Origin: an uncultured Eubacteriales bacterium
GTDB lineage: Bacteria > Bacillota > Clostridia > Oscillospirales > Acutalibacteraceae
DNA length: 64,000 nucleotides
Reading direction: 5' to 3'
NCBI GenBank assembly: GCA_934630515.1
Contig: CAKTVV010000002.1
Coordinates: 186,001 to 250,000 of the forward strand
Below the pieces are notes generated by a model that was not told where the DNA came from, made no database searches, and saw only the letters and a list, made by a program, of their open reading frames with translations. Positions 17,320 to 25,309 of this stretch are shown here, one piece after another. The translations under genes were made by a program, and so were the position numbers. Numbering within the stretch: position 1 is the stretch's first letter; every line of letters starts with the position of its first letter.

Positions 17320-19659
17320 ATGGAATCTCCCGTGAAAGCCACCACCGCTATCGGCACTGCCCCCGGCAGCGCCGCCGGAAAACCCACCGCCGCCGTCACC
17401 TTGTTCTGGTGTCTGCTGGGGCTGCTGCTGCCCCGTGCCACCCTATATGGGGAGCTGGCGCCCTTCGGCATCAGCTTGGCGGCAGCTGCCACCGGCGGCA
17501 CGCTGCCGGTGACCGCCGCCCTCATCGCCGGCTATCTGCTGGCGGGCGGGGTGCTGTACCCCCTGCGCTACATTGCCGCCGTGGCGGTGGTGGGCGGGCT
17601 GCGCTGGGTGCTGGCGGTGGTGCCCGGCTGGCGGGAGCGCACACTGCTGCCGCCGCTGCTGGCAGCTGCCGCCAACCTGCTGACCGGGCTGCTGTTTCTG
17701 GGACGCAGCGGCACGGATGCGTTTCGCCTGCTGCTGATCATTGCAGAAAGCCTCACCGCCGGCGGAGCAGCCTACTTCTTCCGCACGGCGGAGCAGTTCA
17801 GCCGGCGGGCGGCGGAGCCCCGCCCGCAAAAGCGGCTGCAGCTCACCGCCGGGGAGCAGGCGGCGCTGGTGCTGACCGGCGCCGTGGCGCTGATGGCGGC
17901 GTCTACGCTGGAGATTCGGGGCTTTGCCCCCGGGCGGGTGCTGGCAGCGGGGCTGATCCTCGTGCTGGCCCGCTCCGGGCGGGAAACCGGGGGTGCCGTC
18001 GCCGGGGTGGTGATCGGCGCCTGCACGGCGCTGGCGGCGCCGGGGCAGACGGTGCTGGCAATGGCGCTGGCGTTCGGCGGCCTGCTGGCGGGTCTGTTCG
18101 CCCGGTTCGGGCGGCTGGCAGAGGCGGGGGCATTCTTCGTCGCCGCCGGGGTGTTGGCGCTGTCCGACAGCAGCGAAAATGCGCTTATCCACCTCTATGA
18201 GCTGTGCGCCGGCGGGCTGCTGTTTCTGGCGCTGCCCCGTGCATGGGACGGACGGCTGTCCCGGCTGTTTCTCCGCAGCGGGGAGCTGCCCGCCGTGGAG
18301 GGCCTGCGCCGGGCGATGACACTGCGGCTGCAGGTGGCGGCGGGGGCGCTGCGGGAGGCGTCCGGCGCCGTCAGCGAGGTGTCGGAACGGCTGTCACGCC
18401 GCAGCGCCTTGGATCTGCCCGGTCTGCAGCGGGAATGTCGGCGGCAGGTGTGCGGAAATTGTCCTATGGAGACCTTCTGCTGGGAGCAGCACGGCGAGGA
18501 GGCTGCCGCCGCACTGGAGCAGCTGACCGCCCAGCTGCCGGTGCAGGGGACCGTGACGGCGGAGGACACGACCGAGTATCTGCGGCAGAGCTGCCGCCGC
18601 AAGGAGCAGCTCGCCGCCCGGCTGTCCCGGGAATACGACCGGCTGCTGGTGCAGGAGGTCACCTGGCGGCGCCTGCAGGAGATCCAAAGCTCCCTCCACG
18701 GCCAGTGCGCCGGGATGATCGACCTGCTGTCCACGCTGGCGGCACAGCTGGAGGATCCGGGGCAGGTGGACACGGAGCTGTCCGCCCGGGTGATGGCGGT
18801 ATGCGAGGATGAGGACATGACCGTGCGGGAGGCGCTCTGCACCCGGGACGCCGGCAATCGGCTGACGGTGGAGATCGTGATCGCCGAGGCGGAGCTGCCG
18901 GCAGGCGGCCGGTGGCGGCGGCGGCTGGAGGAGCTGTGCGGCACCCGGCTGGCGGCGCCCGCCGCCGTTCCCTGCGGCAGCGGCACCCGCATCACCCTGT
19001 CCGAGCCGCCCCGTTTCCGGGTGGAGGTGGGGATCAGCCGTCTCCCCTGTGACAACGAGAAGCTGTGCGGCGATGCCATCGACCGGTTTTCCGGGCAGGG
19101 GCACACCACCGTCATCCTCAGCGACGGCATGGGCAGCGGCGGACGGGCAGCCGTGGACAGCGCCATGACGGTGGGACTGTGCGCCCGGCTGTGGCAGGCA
19201 GGCTTCAGCCCTGCCGGGATCCTGCAGACCGTCAATGCGGCGCTGATGACCAAAAGCCGGGAGGAAAGCCTTGCCACGCTGGACGTGGTGCAGATCGACG
19301 CCTTCACCGGGCGGCTGGATTTCTACAAGGCGGGGGCTGCCGCCACCCTGCTCTGCTCCGGCGGGCGCATCTCCCGGCTGGAGGAATCCTCGCTCCCGGC
19401 GGGGATCCTGCCGGAGGTGCAGCTCTCCCACGGGCATGACTGGCTCGGGGACGGGGACATCCTGCTGCTCGCCAGCGACGGCGCCTACACCGACGGCGTC
19501 GCCCCGGTGGAAACCCTGCTGCGGGAGCATCCGCCGGAGGAGGACATGACCCGGCTGGCGCAGCGGATCACGGCGGCGGTGCGCCGCTCCCAGACGGAGC
19601 ATCAGGACGACATCACCGTGGCGGCGGTGCGGCTGCATCGGATGGCGGCGGAGACGTGA
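17320..19659 (+). CDS. spoIIE: Stage II sporulation protein E (PP2C phosphatase)
   Basis: Membrane serine phosphatase that dephosphorylates SpoIIAA at the asymmetric septum and so activates sigma F in the forespore. The N-terminal third is about ten hydrophobic segments, the middle is a regulatory region with a Cys-rich stretch (CRRQVCGNCPMETFCWEQ), and the C-terminal PP2C domain has SDGMGSGGRAA and LLASDGAYTD with the metal aspartates. About 779 residues, near the Bacillus length. The ATG at 17320 and a GTG at 17332 are both possible starts. It is the main evidence that the organism can sporulate. Confidence 0.93.
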   Translation: MESPVKATTAIGTAPGSAAGKPTAAVTLFWCLLGLLLPRATLYGELAPFGISLAAAATGGTLPVTAALIAGYLLAGGVLYPLRYIAAVAVVGGLRWVLAVVPGWRERTLLPPLLAAAANLLTGLLFLGRSGTDAFRLLLIIAESLTAGGAAYFFRTAEQFSRRAAEPRPQKRLQLTAGEQAALVLTGAVALMAASTLEIRGFAPGRVLAAGLILVLARSGRETGGAVAGVVIGACTALAAPGQTVLAMALAFGGLLAGLFARFGRLAEAGAFFVAAGVLALSDSSENALIHLYELCAGGLLFLALPRAWDGRLSRLFLRSGELPAVEGLRRAMTLRLQVAAGALREASGAVSEVSERLSRRSALDLPGLQRECRRQVCGNCPMETFCWEQHGEEAAAALEQLTAQLPVQGTVTAEDTTEYLRQSCRRKEQLAARLSREYDRLLVQEVTWRRLQEIQSSLHGQCAGMIDLLSTLAAQLEDPGQVDTELSARVMAVCEDEDMTVREALCTRDAGNRLTVEIVIAEAELPAGGRWRRRLEELCGTRLAAPAAVPCGSGTRITLSEPPRFRVEVGISRLPCDNEKLCGDAIDRFSGQGHTTVILSDGMGSGGRAAVDSAMTVGLCARLWQAGFSPAGILQTVNAALMTKSREESLATLDVVQIDAFTGRLDFYKAGAAATLLCSGGRISRLEESSLPAGILPEVQLSHGHDWLGDGDILLLASDGAYTDGVAPVETLLREHPPEEDMTRLAQRITAAVRRSQTEHQDDITVAAVRLHRMAAET

Positions 19660-19685
19660 CCGGGGCGCCGGGAAGAACGCAAAAA

Positions 19686-19715
19686 GCGGGAAACGTCCCA
19701 AAGGACGTCTCCCGC
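19686..19715. terminator. Hairpin terminator after spoIIE
   Basis: GCGGGAAACGTCC (19686-19698) pairs with GGACGTCTCCCGC (19703-19715), two mismatches. On the minus strand it is followed by TTTTTG; the plus-strand T run is weak. No gene is seen from here to the promoter at 20031. Confidence 0.6.
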
Positions 19716-20030
19716 CGGGTATTTCAATCCGGGACGAGGGGTGTCCGCCGGTTCCGCCGCCCGGCATCCCGCTCGTTTAAGAAGGGCAGCCGCTGCCCAT
19801 ATCAGCGCCGGGGCTGTTTCTTCCGGCGGCGGAGGTCTCCCGGCTGCTGCGCCCGCTCCTATCGCTCCCGCTCTGTATCCGCCGCTCATGCACAGCCTCC
19901 GCTGTTTCCCCGCCGGTTTGGCGGAATACGTTTTTTCGCTTTTCACCATTAACGCTGCGGGAATCCCGCCTTTTCCGGGCAATCCCATACGCCCGAAAGC
20001 CCAGCCGCCCGGAAAAGCGGAAGAAAACTC

Positions 20031-20059
20031 TTGACATTCGGCAAAAAATAGCATATGAT
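20031..20059 (+). promoter_or_regulatory. Promoter of the decarboxylase beta/gamma operon
   Basis: TTGACA and TATGAT with 17-base spacing. Transcription would begin near 20066 and give a leader of about 200 bases containing the riboswitch and terminator. Confidence 0.88.
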
Positions 20060-20072
20060 GACTGGGTAAACA

Positions 20073-20178
20073 GGGAAAGGGAGTAGCCGACGAGTGATCG
20101 TTTCTCCGGCGTCAATACGGCTTCCGACGGCATGGCGGTCGGAGACCCGCTTGAGAATGAAACGGCAAGACTTTCGCC
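20073..20178 (+). ncRNA. yybP-ykoY-like (Mn2+) riboswitch aptamer
   Basis: The leader carries the hallmarks of the yybP-ykoY element: a P1 stem (GGGAAAG at 20073-20079 with CTTTCGCC at 20171-20178), the conserved GGGAGUAGC just after the 5' P1 strand, an internal GUCAAUACG, and GCAAGACUUUC before the 3' P1 strand. Two further stems lie between. The 3' P1 strand is shared with the 5' arm of a terminator, the normal layout of a switch in which ligand binding to the aptamer prevents termination. In characterised members Mn2+ is the ligand and turns expression on. Assignment is by recall of the consensus, not by a covariance search. Confidence 0.75.
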
Positions 20179-20227
20179 GAAGCACAGGGCAGGTATGCTC
20201 TCGGATGCTTTGGCGAAGGTCTTTTTT
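20167..20227 (+). terminator. Riboswitch expression-platform terminator
   Basis: AAGACTTTCGCCGAAGC (20167-20183) pairs along all 17 positions, with two G-U pairs, with GCTTTGGCGAAGGTCTT (20207-20223), followed by a U run to 20227. The 5' arm overlaps the closing stem of the aptamer, so aptamer and terminator exclude each other. Confidence 0.88.
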
Positions 20228-20269
20228 GTTGGTCGACGGCGCCCTCTCCCGCATGAAGGAGGCAATCCA

Positions 20270-21385
20270 ATGGCAGACCTGTTTTCCAATGCGCTGAACA
20301 TCACCTGGCAGCAGGTGGTGATGTGGTGCATCGGCGGTATCCTCATCTATCTGGCGATCAAAAAGGACATGGAGCCCACCCTGCTGCTGCCCATGGGCTT
20401 CGGAGCAATTCTGGTGAACCTGCCCCTGTCCGGCGCCGTCACCCAGGGCGCCGAGGAGGGCGTCATCGACACGCTGTATGCGGCGGGCATCGCCAACGAG
20501 CTGTTCCCCCTGCTGCTGTTCGTGGGCATCGGCGCCATGATCGACTTCGGCCCCCTGCTGTCCAACCCCAAGCTGATGATCTTCGGAGCGGCGGCACAGT
20601 TCGGCATCTTCTTCACCCTCAGCATCGCCAGCCTCTTCGGCTTCGATCTGAAGGACGCCGCCTCCATCGCCATCATCGGAGCGGCGGACGGCCCCACCTC
20701 GATCTTCGTGGCGAACTATTTCGAGTCCCGCTATGTGGGGGCGATCATGGTGGCGGCGTATTCCTATATGGCGCTGGTGCCGCTGGTGCAGCCCCCGGTC
20801 ATCCGGCTGCTCACCTCCAAAAAGGAGCGGCAGATCCACATGGAGTATAAGCCCGGACAGGTCTCCCGCACGGCGAAGATCCTGTTCCCCATCGCCATCA
20901 CAGCGGTGACGGGCATCGTCTCCCCCAAGAGCGTGGCGCTCATCGGCTTCCTGATGTTCGGCAACCTCATCCGGGAGTGCGGGGTGCTGGACAGCCTGTC
21001 CGAAACCGCCCAGAAGGTGCTGGCGAACCTCGTCACCCTGTTCCTGGGCATCACCATCGCCACCAAAATGCAGGCGAAGTACTTCCTCACCAAGGAGACG
21101 CTGATGATCCTCGGTCTGGGGCTGGTGGCGTTCATCTTCGATACGGCGGGCGGCGTGATCTTCGCCAAGGTGCTGAACCTGTTCCTGCCCAAGGGCAAAA
21201 AGATCAACCCCATGATCGGTGCGGCGGGCATCTCGGCATTCCCCATGTCCGCCCGGGTGGTGCACAAGATGGGGCTGAAGGAGGACAACCAGAATTTCCT
21301 GCTGATGCACGCCATCGGCGTGAATGTGTCGGGTCAGATCGCCTCGGTGATTGCCGGGGGTATGATTCTCAACCTGATCGGGTAA
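20270..21385 (+). CDS. Sodium-pumping decarboxylase beta subunit (OadB/GcdB/MmdB family)
   Basis: Polytopic membrane subunit (371 residues, about nine to eleven hydrophobic segments) that couples decarboxylation of carboxybiotin to Na+ export. The conserved ion-path motifs are visible: GAMIDFGPLL, GAADGPTSIF, and the C-terminal GAAGISAFPMSARVV and HAIGVNVSGQI. It cannot be told by eye whether the partner is oxaloacetate, methylmalonyl-CoA or glutaconyl-CoA decarboxylase. Start ATG 20270 has AAGGAGG upstream; an open frame extends through the riboswitch and is not coding. Followed by a small gamma-like subunit; no alpha/biotin subunit is in the window. Confidence 0.93.
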   Translation: MADLFSNALNITWQQVVMWCIGGILIYLAIKKDMEPTLLLPMGFGAILVNLPLSGAVTQGAEEGVIDTLYAAGIANELFPLLLFVGIGAMIDFGPLLSNPKLMIFGAAAQFGIFFTLSIASLFGFDLKDAASIAIIGAADGPTSIFVANYFESRYVGAIMVAAYSYMALVPLVQPPVIRLLTSKKERQIHMEYKPGQVSRTAKILFPIAITAVTGIVSPKSVALIGFLMFGNLIRECGVLDSLSETAQKVLANLVTLFLGITIATKMQAKYFLTKETLMILGLGLVAFIFDTAGGVIFAKVLNLFLPKGKKINPMIGAAGISAFPMSARVVHKMGLKEDNQNFLLMHAIGVNVSGQIASVIAGGMILNLIG

Positions 21386-21400
21386 AGGAGGAGACAGCAG

Positions 21401-21532
21401 ATGAATGTACAGGCGTTTTTGGATACGCTGCCCATCATGGGCAAGGGGATGCTGGGCATCTTCATTGTCGCCGCCGTCATCGTCGGCGTGATGTACTGGC
21501 TGCGGTGGACATTTCAGGATAAGAAGAAATGA
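21401..21532 (+). CDS. Small OadG-like (gamma) membrane subunit
   Basis: A 43-residue protein with one transmembrane helix (GMLGIFIVAAVIVGVMYWL) and a lysine-rich end, preceded by AAAGGAGG and only 15 bases after the beta subunit. Short proteins of this kind accompany sodium-pump decarboxylase beta subunits in Clostridia and match the size and topology of a gamma subunit that anchors the complex. Identification rests on position and topology. Confidence 0.75.
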   Translation: MNVQAFLDTLPIMGKGMLGIFIVAAVIVGVMYWLRWTFQDKKK

Positions 21533-21860
21533 CGGCGGCGGGCGCAAGGCGAGGACAGCCGACCGGATCGGGTGTCCTGCAAAGCAAGAGACCTTTCAGG
21601 CGCTGTGTGCGGCGTTCTGTGACGCCCTGCAGCCCGCAAATATGTATGACCCAACGGGCGGCGTCTCTCGAACAAACGGGAACGCCGCCCGGCTTTTTTG
21701 TCGGAACAAGAGCCGGGGAACGGGCACTTTCGTGGGAAATCCCGGTCTGCCATACGGCGCATCCGGCTGAAACACCCGGCTCCCCCGCCCATATAGTCTT
21801 TCCCGTCCGACAGCAGATCCCAACGCAGCCATAAAATCTATTAAAAATCAAAAAAATCCG
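21533..21860. other. Intergenic region between the decarboxylase genes and rplU
   Basis: Holds the terminator at 21655-21699 and some GC-rich hairpins (for example GGCGTTCTGTGACGCC near 21611). No gene seen. The stretch just before the rplU promoter is A-rich. Confidence 0.6.
21655..21699 (+). terminator. Intrinsic terminator of the decarboxylase operon
   Basis: CGGGCGGCGT (21655-21664) and ACGCCGCCCG (21682-21691) form a perfect 10-bp stem followed by GCTTTTTTG. Confidence 0.9.
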
Positions 21861-21889
21861 TTGACAAGCATTGCAGATCATGCTATAAT
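21861..21889 (+). promoter_or_regulatory. Promoter of rplU-prp-rpmA
   Basis: Consensus TTGACA and TATAAT with 17-base spacing. The leader of about 90 bases before rplU may carry an L21 autoregulatory structure, as known in Firmicutes, but I did not recognise its consensus. Confidence 0.92.
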
Positions 21890-21986
21890 GGCTGTTGCCG
21901 CATGTGACGGGCGCTCCTTTGCGGGCAAAAGCGACGGTCTCCGTCCGCCCCACCACAGCGAGTCTGAAGAAAAGGCAGGTACGCCT

Positions 21987-22298
21987 ATGTACGCTATTAT
22001 TGAAACCGGCGGCAAGCAGTACAAGGTGCAGAATGGCGACACTCTGTACATTGAAAAGCTGGATGCAGCCGAGGAAGCCTCCGTCACCTTCGACAAGGTG
22101 ATCGCTCTGCAGGACGATGCCGAGCTGAAGGTGGGTGCCCCCTATGTGGACGGCGCTACCGTGACCGCTCATGTGCTGAAGAACGGCAAGAGCAAGAAGA
22201 TCACGGTCTTCACCTACAAGCCCAAGAAGGGCAGCTCCCGCAAGCTGGGTCATCGGCAGCCCTATACCAAGGTGCAGATCGACACCATCAACGCCTAA
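21987..22298 (+). CDS. rplU: 50S ribosomal protein L21
   Basis: 103-residue large-subunit protein beginning MYAIIETGGKQYKVQNGD and ending with KKGSSRKLGHRQPYTKV, both family signatures. Start ATG 21987, preceded by AAAAGGCAGG. First gene of the conserved rplU-prp-rpmA operon. Confidence 0.98.
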   Translation: MYAIIETGGKQYKVQNGDTLYIEKLDAAEEASVTFDKVIALQDDAELKVGAPYVDGATVTAHVLKNGKSKKITVFTYKPKKGSSRKLGHRQPYTKVQIDTINA

Positions 22299-22301
22299 GA
22301 T

Positions 22302-22616
22302 ATGATCCGGGTCTTTTTCCGGACAGAGCGGGGACAGGTCACCGGGTTTTCTCTTTCCGGCCACGCCGATGCGGCGCCGGCGGGCGAGGACATCGTGTGT
22401 GCGGCCGTCTCCTCTGCGGCCTATATGACCGCCAACACCATCACCGAGGTGCTGCGGCTCCCGGCGGAGATCTCCGTGGGAGAGGGCAGCATGGAGGCTG
22501 TCCTCACCGGCGATACGGCGGCGGCACAAGCCATCCTGTCCGGGTTCCGGCTGCATATCCTGGCACTGCAAGAACAGTATCCGGCGTGTATCAGCGTCAC
22601 GGATACGACCGAATGA
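22302..22616 (+). CDS. prp: Ribosomal-processing cysteine protease Prp
   Basis: A 104-residue cysteine protease with catalytic H21 and C33 in GHADAAPAGEDIVCAAVS. Prp removes the N-terminal extension of ribosomal protein L27 in Firmicutes and related bacteria. It sits between rplU and rpmA, and the downstream L27 has a cleavable extension, so enzyme and substrate are in the same transcript. Start lies three bases after the rplU stop. Confidence 0.95.
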   Translation: MIRVFFRTERGQVTGFSLSGHADAAPAGEDIVCAAVSSAAYMTANTITEVLRLPAEISVGEGSMEAVLTGDTAAAQAILSGFRLHILALQEQYPACISVTDTTE

Positions 22617-22635
22617 ATACGGAGGTGTAATTGCT

Positions 22636-22917
22636 ATGTTAACTTTGAACATTCAGCTGTTCGCTCACAAGAAGGGCGTCGGCTCCACCAAGAACGGCCG
22701 TGATTCCGAGTCCAAGCGTCTCGGCGTGAAGCGGGCGGACGGTCAGTTTGTGCTGGCCGGCAACATTCTGGTGCGGCAGCGGGGCACTCATATCCATCCC
22801 GGCACGAATGTGGGCATCGGTTCTGACGATACCCTGTTCGCCAAAGCGGATGGTGTGGTGCGGTTCGAGCGTATGGGCAAGGATCGCAAGCGTGTCAGCG
22901 TGTACGACAAGCAGTAA
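22636..22917 (+). CDS. rpmA: 50S ribosomal protein L27 (precursor)
   Basis: 93 residues. It begins MLTLNIQLF followed by AHKKGVGSTKNGRDSESKRLGV, so the mature N-terminus that reaches the peptidyl-transferase centre is produced by Prp cleavage after F9. A strong GGAGG site precedes the start, and a strong terminator follows directly. Confidence 0.98.
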   Translation: MLTLNIQLFAHKKGVGSTKNGRDSESKRLGVKRADGQFVLAGNILVRQRGTHIHPGTNVGIGSDDTLFAKADGVVRFERMGKDRKRVSVYDKQ

Positions 22918-22925
22918 GCGATGAA

Positions 22926-22956
22926 AAGCCTCGCCGGAACCCGGCGAGGCTTTTTT
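22926..22956 (+). terminator. Terminator of rplU-prp-rpmA
   Basis: GCCTCGCCGG and CCGGCGAGGC form a perfect 10-bp stem with a 3-base loop, extended by AA/TT, and followed by six T. Confidence 0.95.
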
Positions 22957-23019
22957 CGTTCTTGCCGCCAAACGGGCTTGCCGCAGGGCGGAGACGTTCG
23001 TCGAGCAAGGGTCAGACTG

Positions 23020-23063
23020 CCCCGCACCGAAAAGCAGCGGGAGCGACCCGGCTCTCGCCGCAA
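23020..23063. repeat. 43-base module, copy 1
   Basis: Core GCACCGAAAAGCAG, then GGG, CGACCCGGCTCTCG and CCGCAA. CCCGC/GCGGG and CGA/TCG arms can pair. Differs from copy 2 by one C/T change in the first arm pair and one extra base. Confidence 0.8.
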
Positions 23064-23225
23064 CCGCCCCCTTGGGCGGGATGGGCGAGGTGCTGACGGG
23101 CGGTGCAACGATAAGACACCCTACGAGCATGAAACCATCCCTGTAAGCATGGTTCCGGCTCCGGCGGTGTGACGTCAGCCCCATGCGGGACACGCCTAAA
23201 ACTGTCCATTCGGCAGCGGTAAACA

Positions 23226-23268
23226 CCCTGCACCGAAAAGCAGTGGGGCGACCCGGCTCTCGCCGCAA
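23226..23268. repeat. 43-base module, copy 2
   Basis: Same module 206 bases further on. The differing base lies beside GCAG in the first hairpin, and pairing is preserved as CCCTGC/GCAGTGGG. Flanking CAGCGG and CCGCTG can close the unit into a three-way junction. Confidence 0.8.
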
Positions 23269-23627
23269 AGCCGCTGATCGAACCCCCGTGGCGGATGGCT
23301 GGGGCGGCGCAGTAGGTATTGCTTGCGCCGGATATGGAATTTTTTGCCCCCATCCGGCGCATAGTAAGAAAAAGCGCCGGCAGGTGCGCAGCGGAAATGC
23401 AGCGCCGCTCGGACGGCGGACGCCGAAAAATCACGGCTGGCGCTGCACGGGCTGGCACCGGCATAGTCCGACGGGCTTAGAGCAAGCCCCTGAATGATCC
23501 GGGCAAGATCACCCGGTCAAAAGCCACCCGGGTACACCAGCCCAAGCGATTTTACCTCAGGCGGCGGGCGGCTGTATCGCCCGGCAGCGACCGGCATTGT
23601 TTGGGACTTTCCAAGGAGGAATCGTCT

Positions 23628-24899
23628 ATGTTTGTGGATAAGGCAATCATTCGGGTGAAAGCGGGCAACGGCGGCGACGGTGCCGTGTCCTTTCACCGGG
23701 AAAAATATGTGGCGGCGGGCGGTCCCGACGGCGGCGACGGCGGCAAGGGCGGCAGCATCGTGTTTCAGCCGGACGACGGCATGAACACCCTGTCGGATTT
23801 CCGCTATCAGCGCAAGTATGCGGCAGCGCCCGGCGGCAACGGCGGCGCCAAGCGCTGCTTTGGGAAAAGCGGGGCGGACTGCATCATCCGTGTGCCCCGT
23901 GGCACCCTGATCTACGATAACGACACCGGGCGGCTGATGGCGGATATGTCCACGGATGAGCCGTTTGTGGCTGCCCGGGGCGGTCGGGGCGGCTGGGGCA
24001 ACAGCCATTTCGCCACCGCCACCCGGCAGGTGCCCCGGTTTGCCAAGCCCGGCGTGCCGGGCGAGGAGCATACCCTGCGGCTGGAGCTGAAGCTGCTGGC
24101 GGATGTGGGGCTGGTGGGCTTCCCCAACGTGGGCAAATCCACCCTCATCTCCGTGGTGAGCGAAGCAAAACCGGAGATCGCCAACTACCATTTCACCACC
24201 ATCACACCGGTGCTGGGGGTGGTGCGCCCTATGGCAGGGGTCTCCTTTGTGATGGCGGACATCCCCGGCGTGATCGAGGGCGCCAGCGAGGGCGTGGGGC
24301 TGGGACACGAGTTTCTGCGCCATGTGGAGCGGTGCCGGCTGCTGGTGCATATCGTGGACGTATCCGGCAGCGAGGGCCGGGATCCGCTGGAGGATTTCGA
24401 CGCCATCAACCGGGAGCTGGAGCGCTTTAACCCGGAGCTGGCGTCCCGTCCCATGATCGTGGCGGGCAACAAGTGCGACTTAGCCACCGACGAGCAGCTG
24501 GAGCGGTTCGCCGCCGCCATGCAGGAGCGGGGATATGAATACTTTCCGCTGATGGCGCCTATCGCCCACGGCACCGACGAACTGGTGAAGCGCTGTGCGG
24601 CGCTGCTCAGCCAGCTGCCGCCCATCCGGCGGTTTGAAGCGGAGCCGGAGGCTCTGCCGGCGGCGGACAGCCTCGGCTCACGGGAAACACAGGTCACCCA
24701 GCGGGAGGGCATCTACGAGGTGACCGCCCCGTGGCTGCTGCAGATCATGCGGGGCATCGACTTCTCCGACGAGGAGGGGCTTCTGTATTTCGAGCGGGTG
24801 CTGCGCTCCGGCGGGGTCATCGACGCTCTGGAGGCGGCGGGCTGCCGGGAGGGCGACACCGTGTCCATTTACGATCTGGAATTTGACTTTATCGACTGA
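23628..24899 (+). CDS. obg: GTPase Obg/CgtA
   Basis: Essential ribosome-assembly and stress GTPase, 423 residues. Order: Gly-rich Obg fold (AGNGGDGAVSFHREK, GGDGGKGGS), G domain with GFPNVGKST, ADIPGVIEGA and NKCD, then a C-terminal OCT-type domain. Start ATG 23628, after AAGGAGG; the 9-codon upstream extension is not supported. First gene of a tight operon with mrnC, a YitT protein, prdX and a nudix gene. Confidence 0.97.
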   Translation: MFVDKAIIRVKAGNGGDGAVSFHREKYVAAGGPDGGDGGKGGSIVFQPDDGMNTLSDFRYQRKYAAAPGGNGGAKRCFGKSGADCIIRVPRGTLIYDNDTGRLMADMSTDEPFVAARGGRGGWGNSHFATATRQVPRFAKPGVPGEEHTLRLELKLLADVGLVGFPNVGKSTLISVVSEAKPEIANYHFTTITPVLGVVRPMAGVSFVMADIPGVIEGASEGVGLGHEFLRHVERCRLLVHIVDVSGSEGRDPLEDFDAINRELERFNPELASRPMIVAGNKCDLATDEQLERFAAAMQERGYEYFPLMAPIAHGTDELVKRCAALLSQLPPIRRFEAEPEALPAADSLGSRETQVTQREGIYEVTAPWLLQIMRGIDFSDEEGLLYFERVLRSGGVIDALEAAGCREGDTVSIYDLEFDFID

Positions 24900-24913
24900 C
24901 GGGAGGGGTGCGT

Positions 24914-25309
24914 ATGGAGCGCTTGTATCCGAAAGAGGTGGATGTGCACACCCTCAGCCCTCTGGCGCTGGCGTTTGTGGGGGACGGCGTGTACAGCCTG
25001 CTGGTGCGGGAGCGGCTGCTGACCATCGCAAACCGCCCGGTCAACGACCTGCACCATCTGGCGGTCAACGCCGTGCGGGCGGAGGCCCAGTCCGCCGCCA
25101 TGGAGCGGCTGCTGCCCCGGCTGACGCCAGAGGAGGAGGCGGTCTATAAGCGGGGGCGCAACGCCCACACCGCCCGCTCCGGCGCAGAATACCACCGGGC
25201 CACCGGGCTGGAGAGCCTGTTCGGCTATCTGTATCTGTCCGGGCAGCTGGAGCGGGTGCGGGAGCTGTTTTTGCTGTGTATGGAGGAGGTGCCGACCCAT
25301 GGGGACTAA
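24914..25309 (+). CDS. mrnC: Mini-ribonuclease III
   Basis: Catalytic RNase III domain without a dsRNA-binding domain (131 residues). Motifs ALAFVGDGVYSLLVRERLL and KRGRNAHTARSG, and the second acidic cluster in HRATGLESLFGYLYLSG. In Bacillus it matures 23S rRNA ends. It is 14 bases after obg and overlaps the next gene by 11 bases. Start ATG 24914, preceded by GGGAGGGG. Confidence 0.93.
   Translation: MERLYPKEVDVHTLSPLALAFVGDGVYSLLVRERLLTIANRPVNDLHHLAVNAVRAEAQSAAMERLLPRLTPEEEAVYKRGRNAHTARSGAEYHRATGLESLFGYLYLSGQLERVRELFLLCMEEVPTHGD

Larger units (their letters stand above)
22957..23627. other. Long structured intergenic region, candidate non-coding RNA
   Basis: About 670 bases between the rpmA terminator and obg with no credible gene. 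It is full of pairing: two copies of a 43-base module (23020-23063 and 23226-23268), the second enclosed by CAGCGG/CCGCTG; a strong hairpin at 23325-23360 (GCGCCGGAT/ATCCGGCGC); and a multibranch fold at 23449-23543 closed by GGGCTGG/CCAGCCC. I compared it by eye with RNase P, tmRNA, 6S, SRP, T-box, cobalamin, c-di-GMP and glycine elements and found no match. Whether it is one RNA, an obg leader or degraded repeats is open. Confidence 0.45.

Noticed and set aside
22957..23627. RNase P, tmRNA, 6S, SRP RNA, T-box, cobalamin, c-di-GMP or glycine riboswitch
   Set aside because: The invariant sequences of these classes, as I know them, are absent on both strands.
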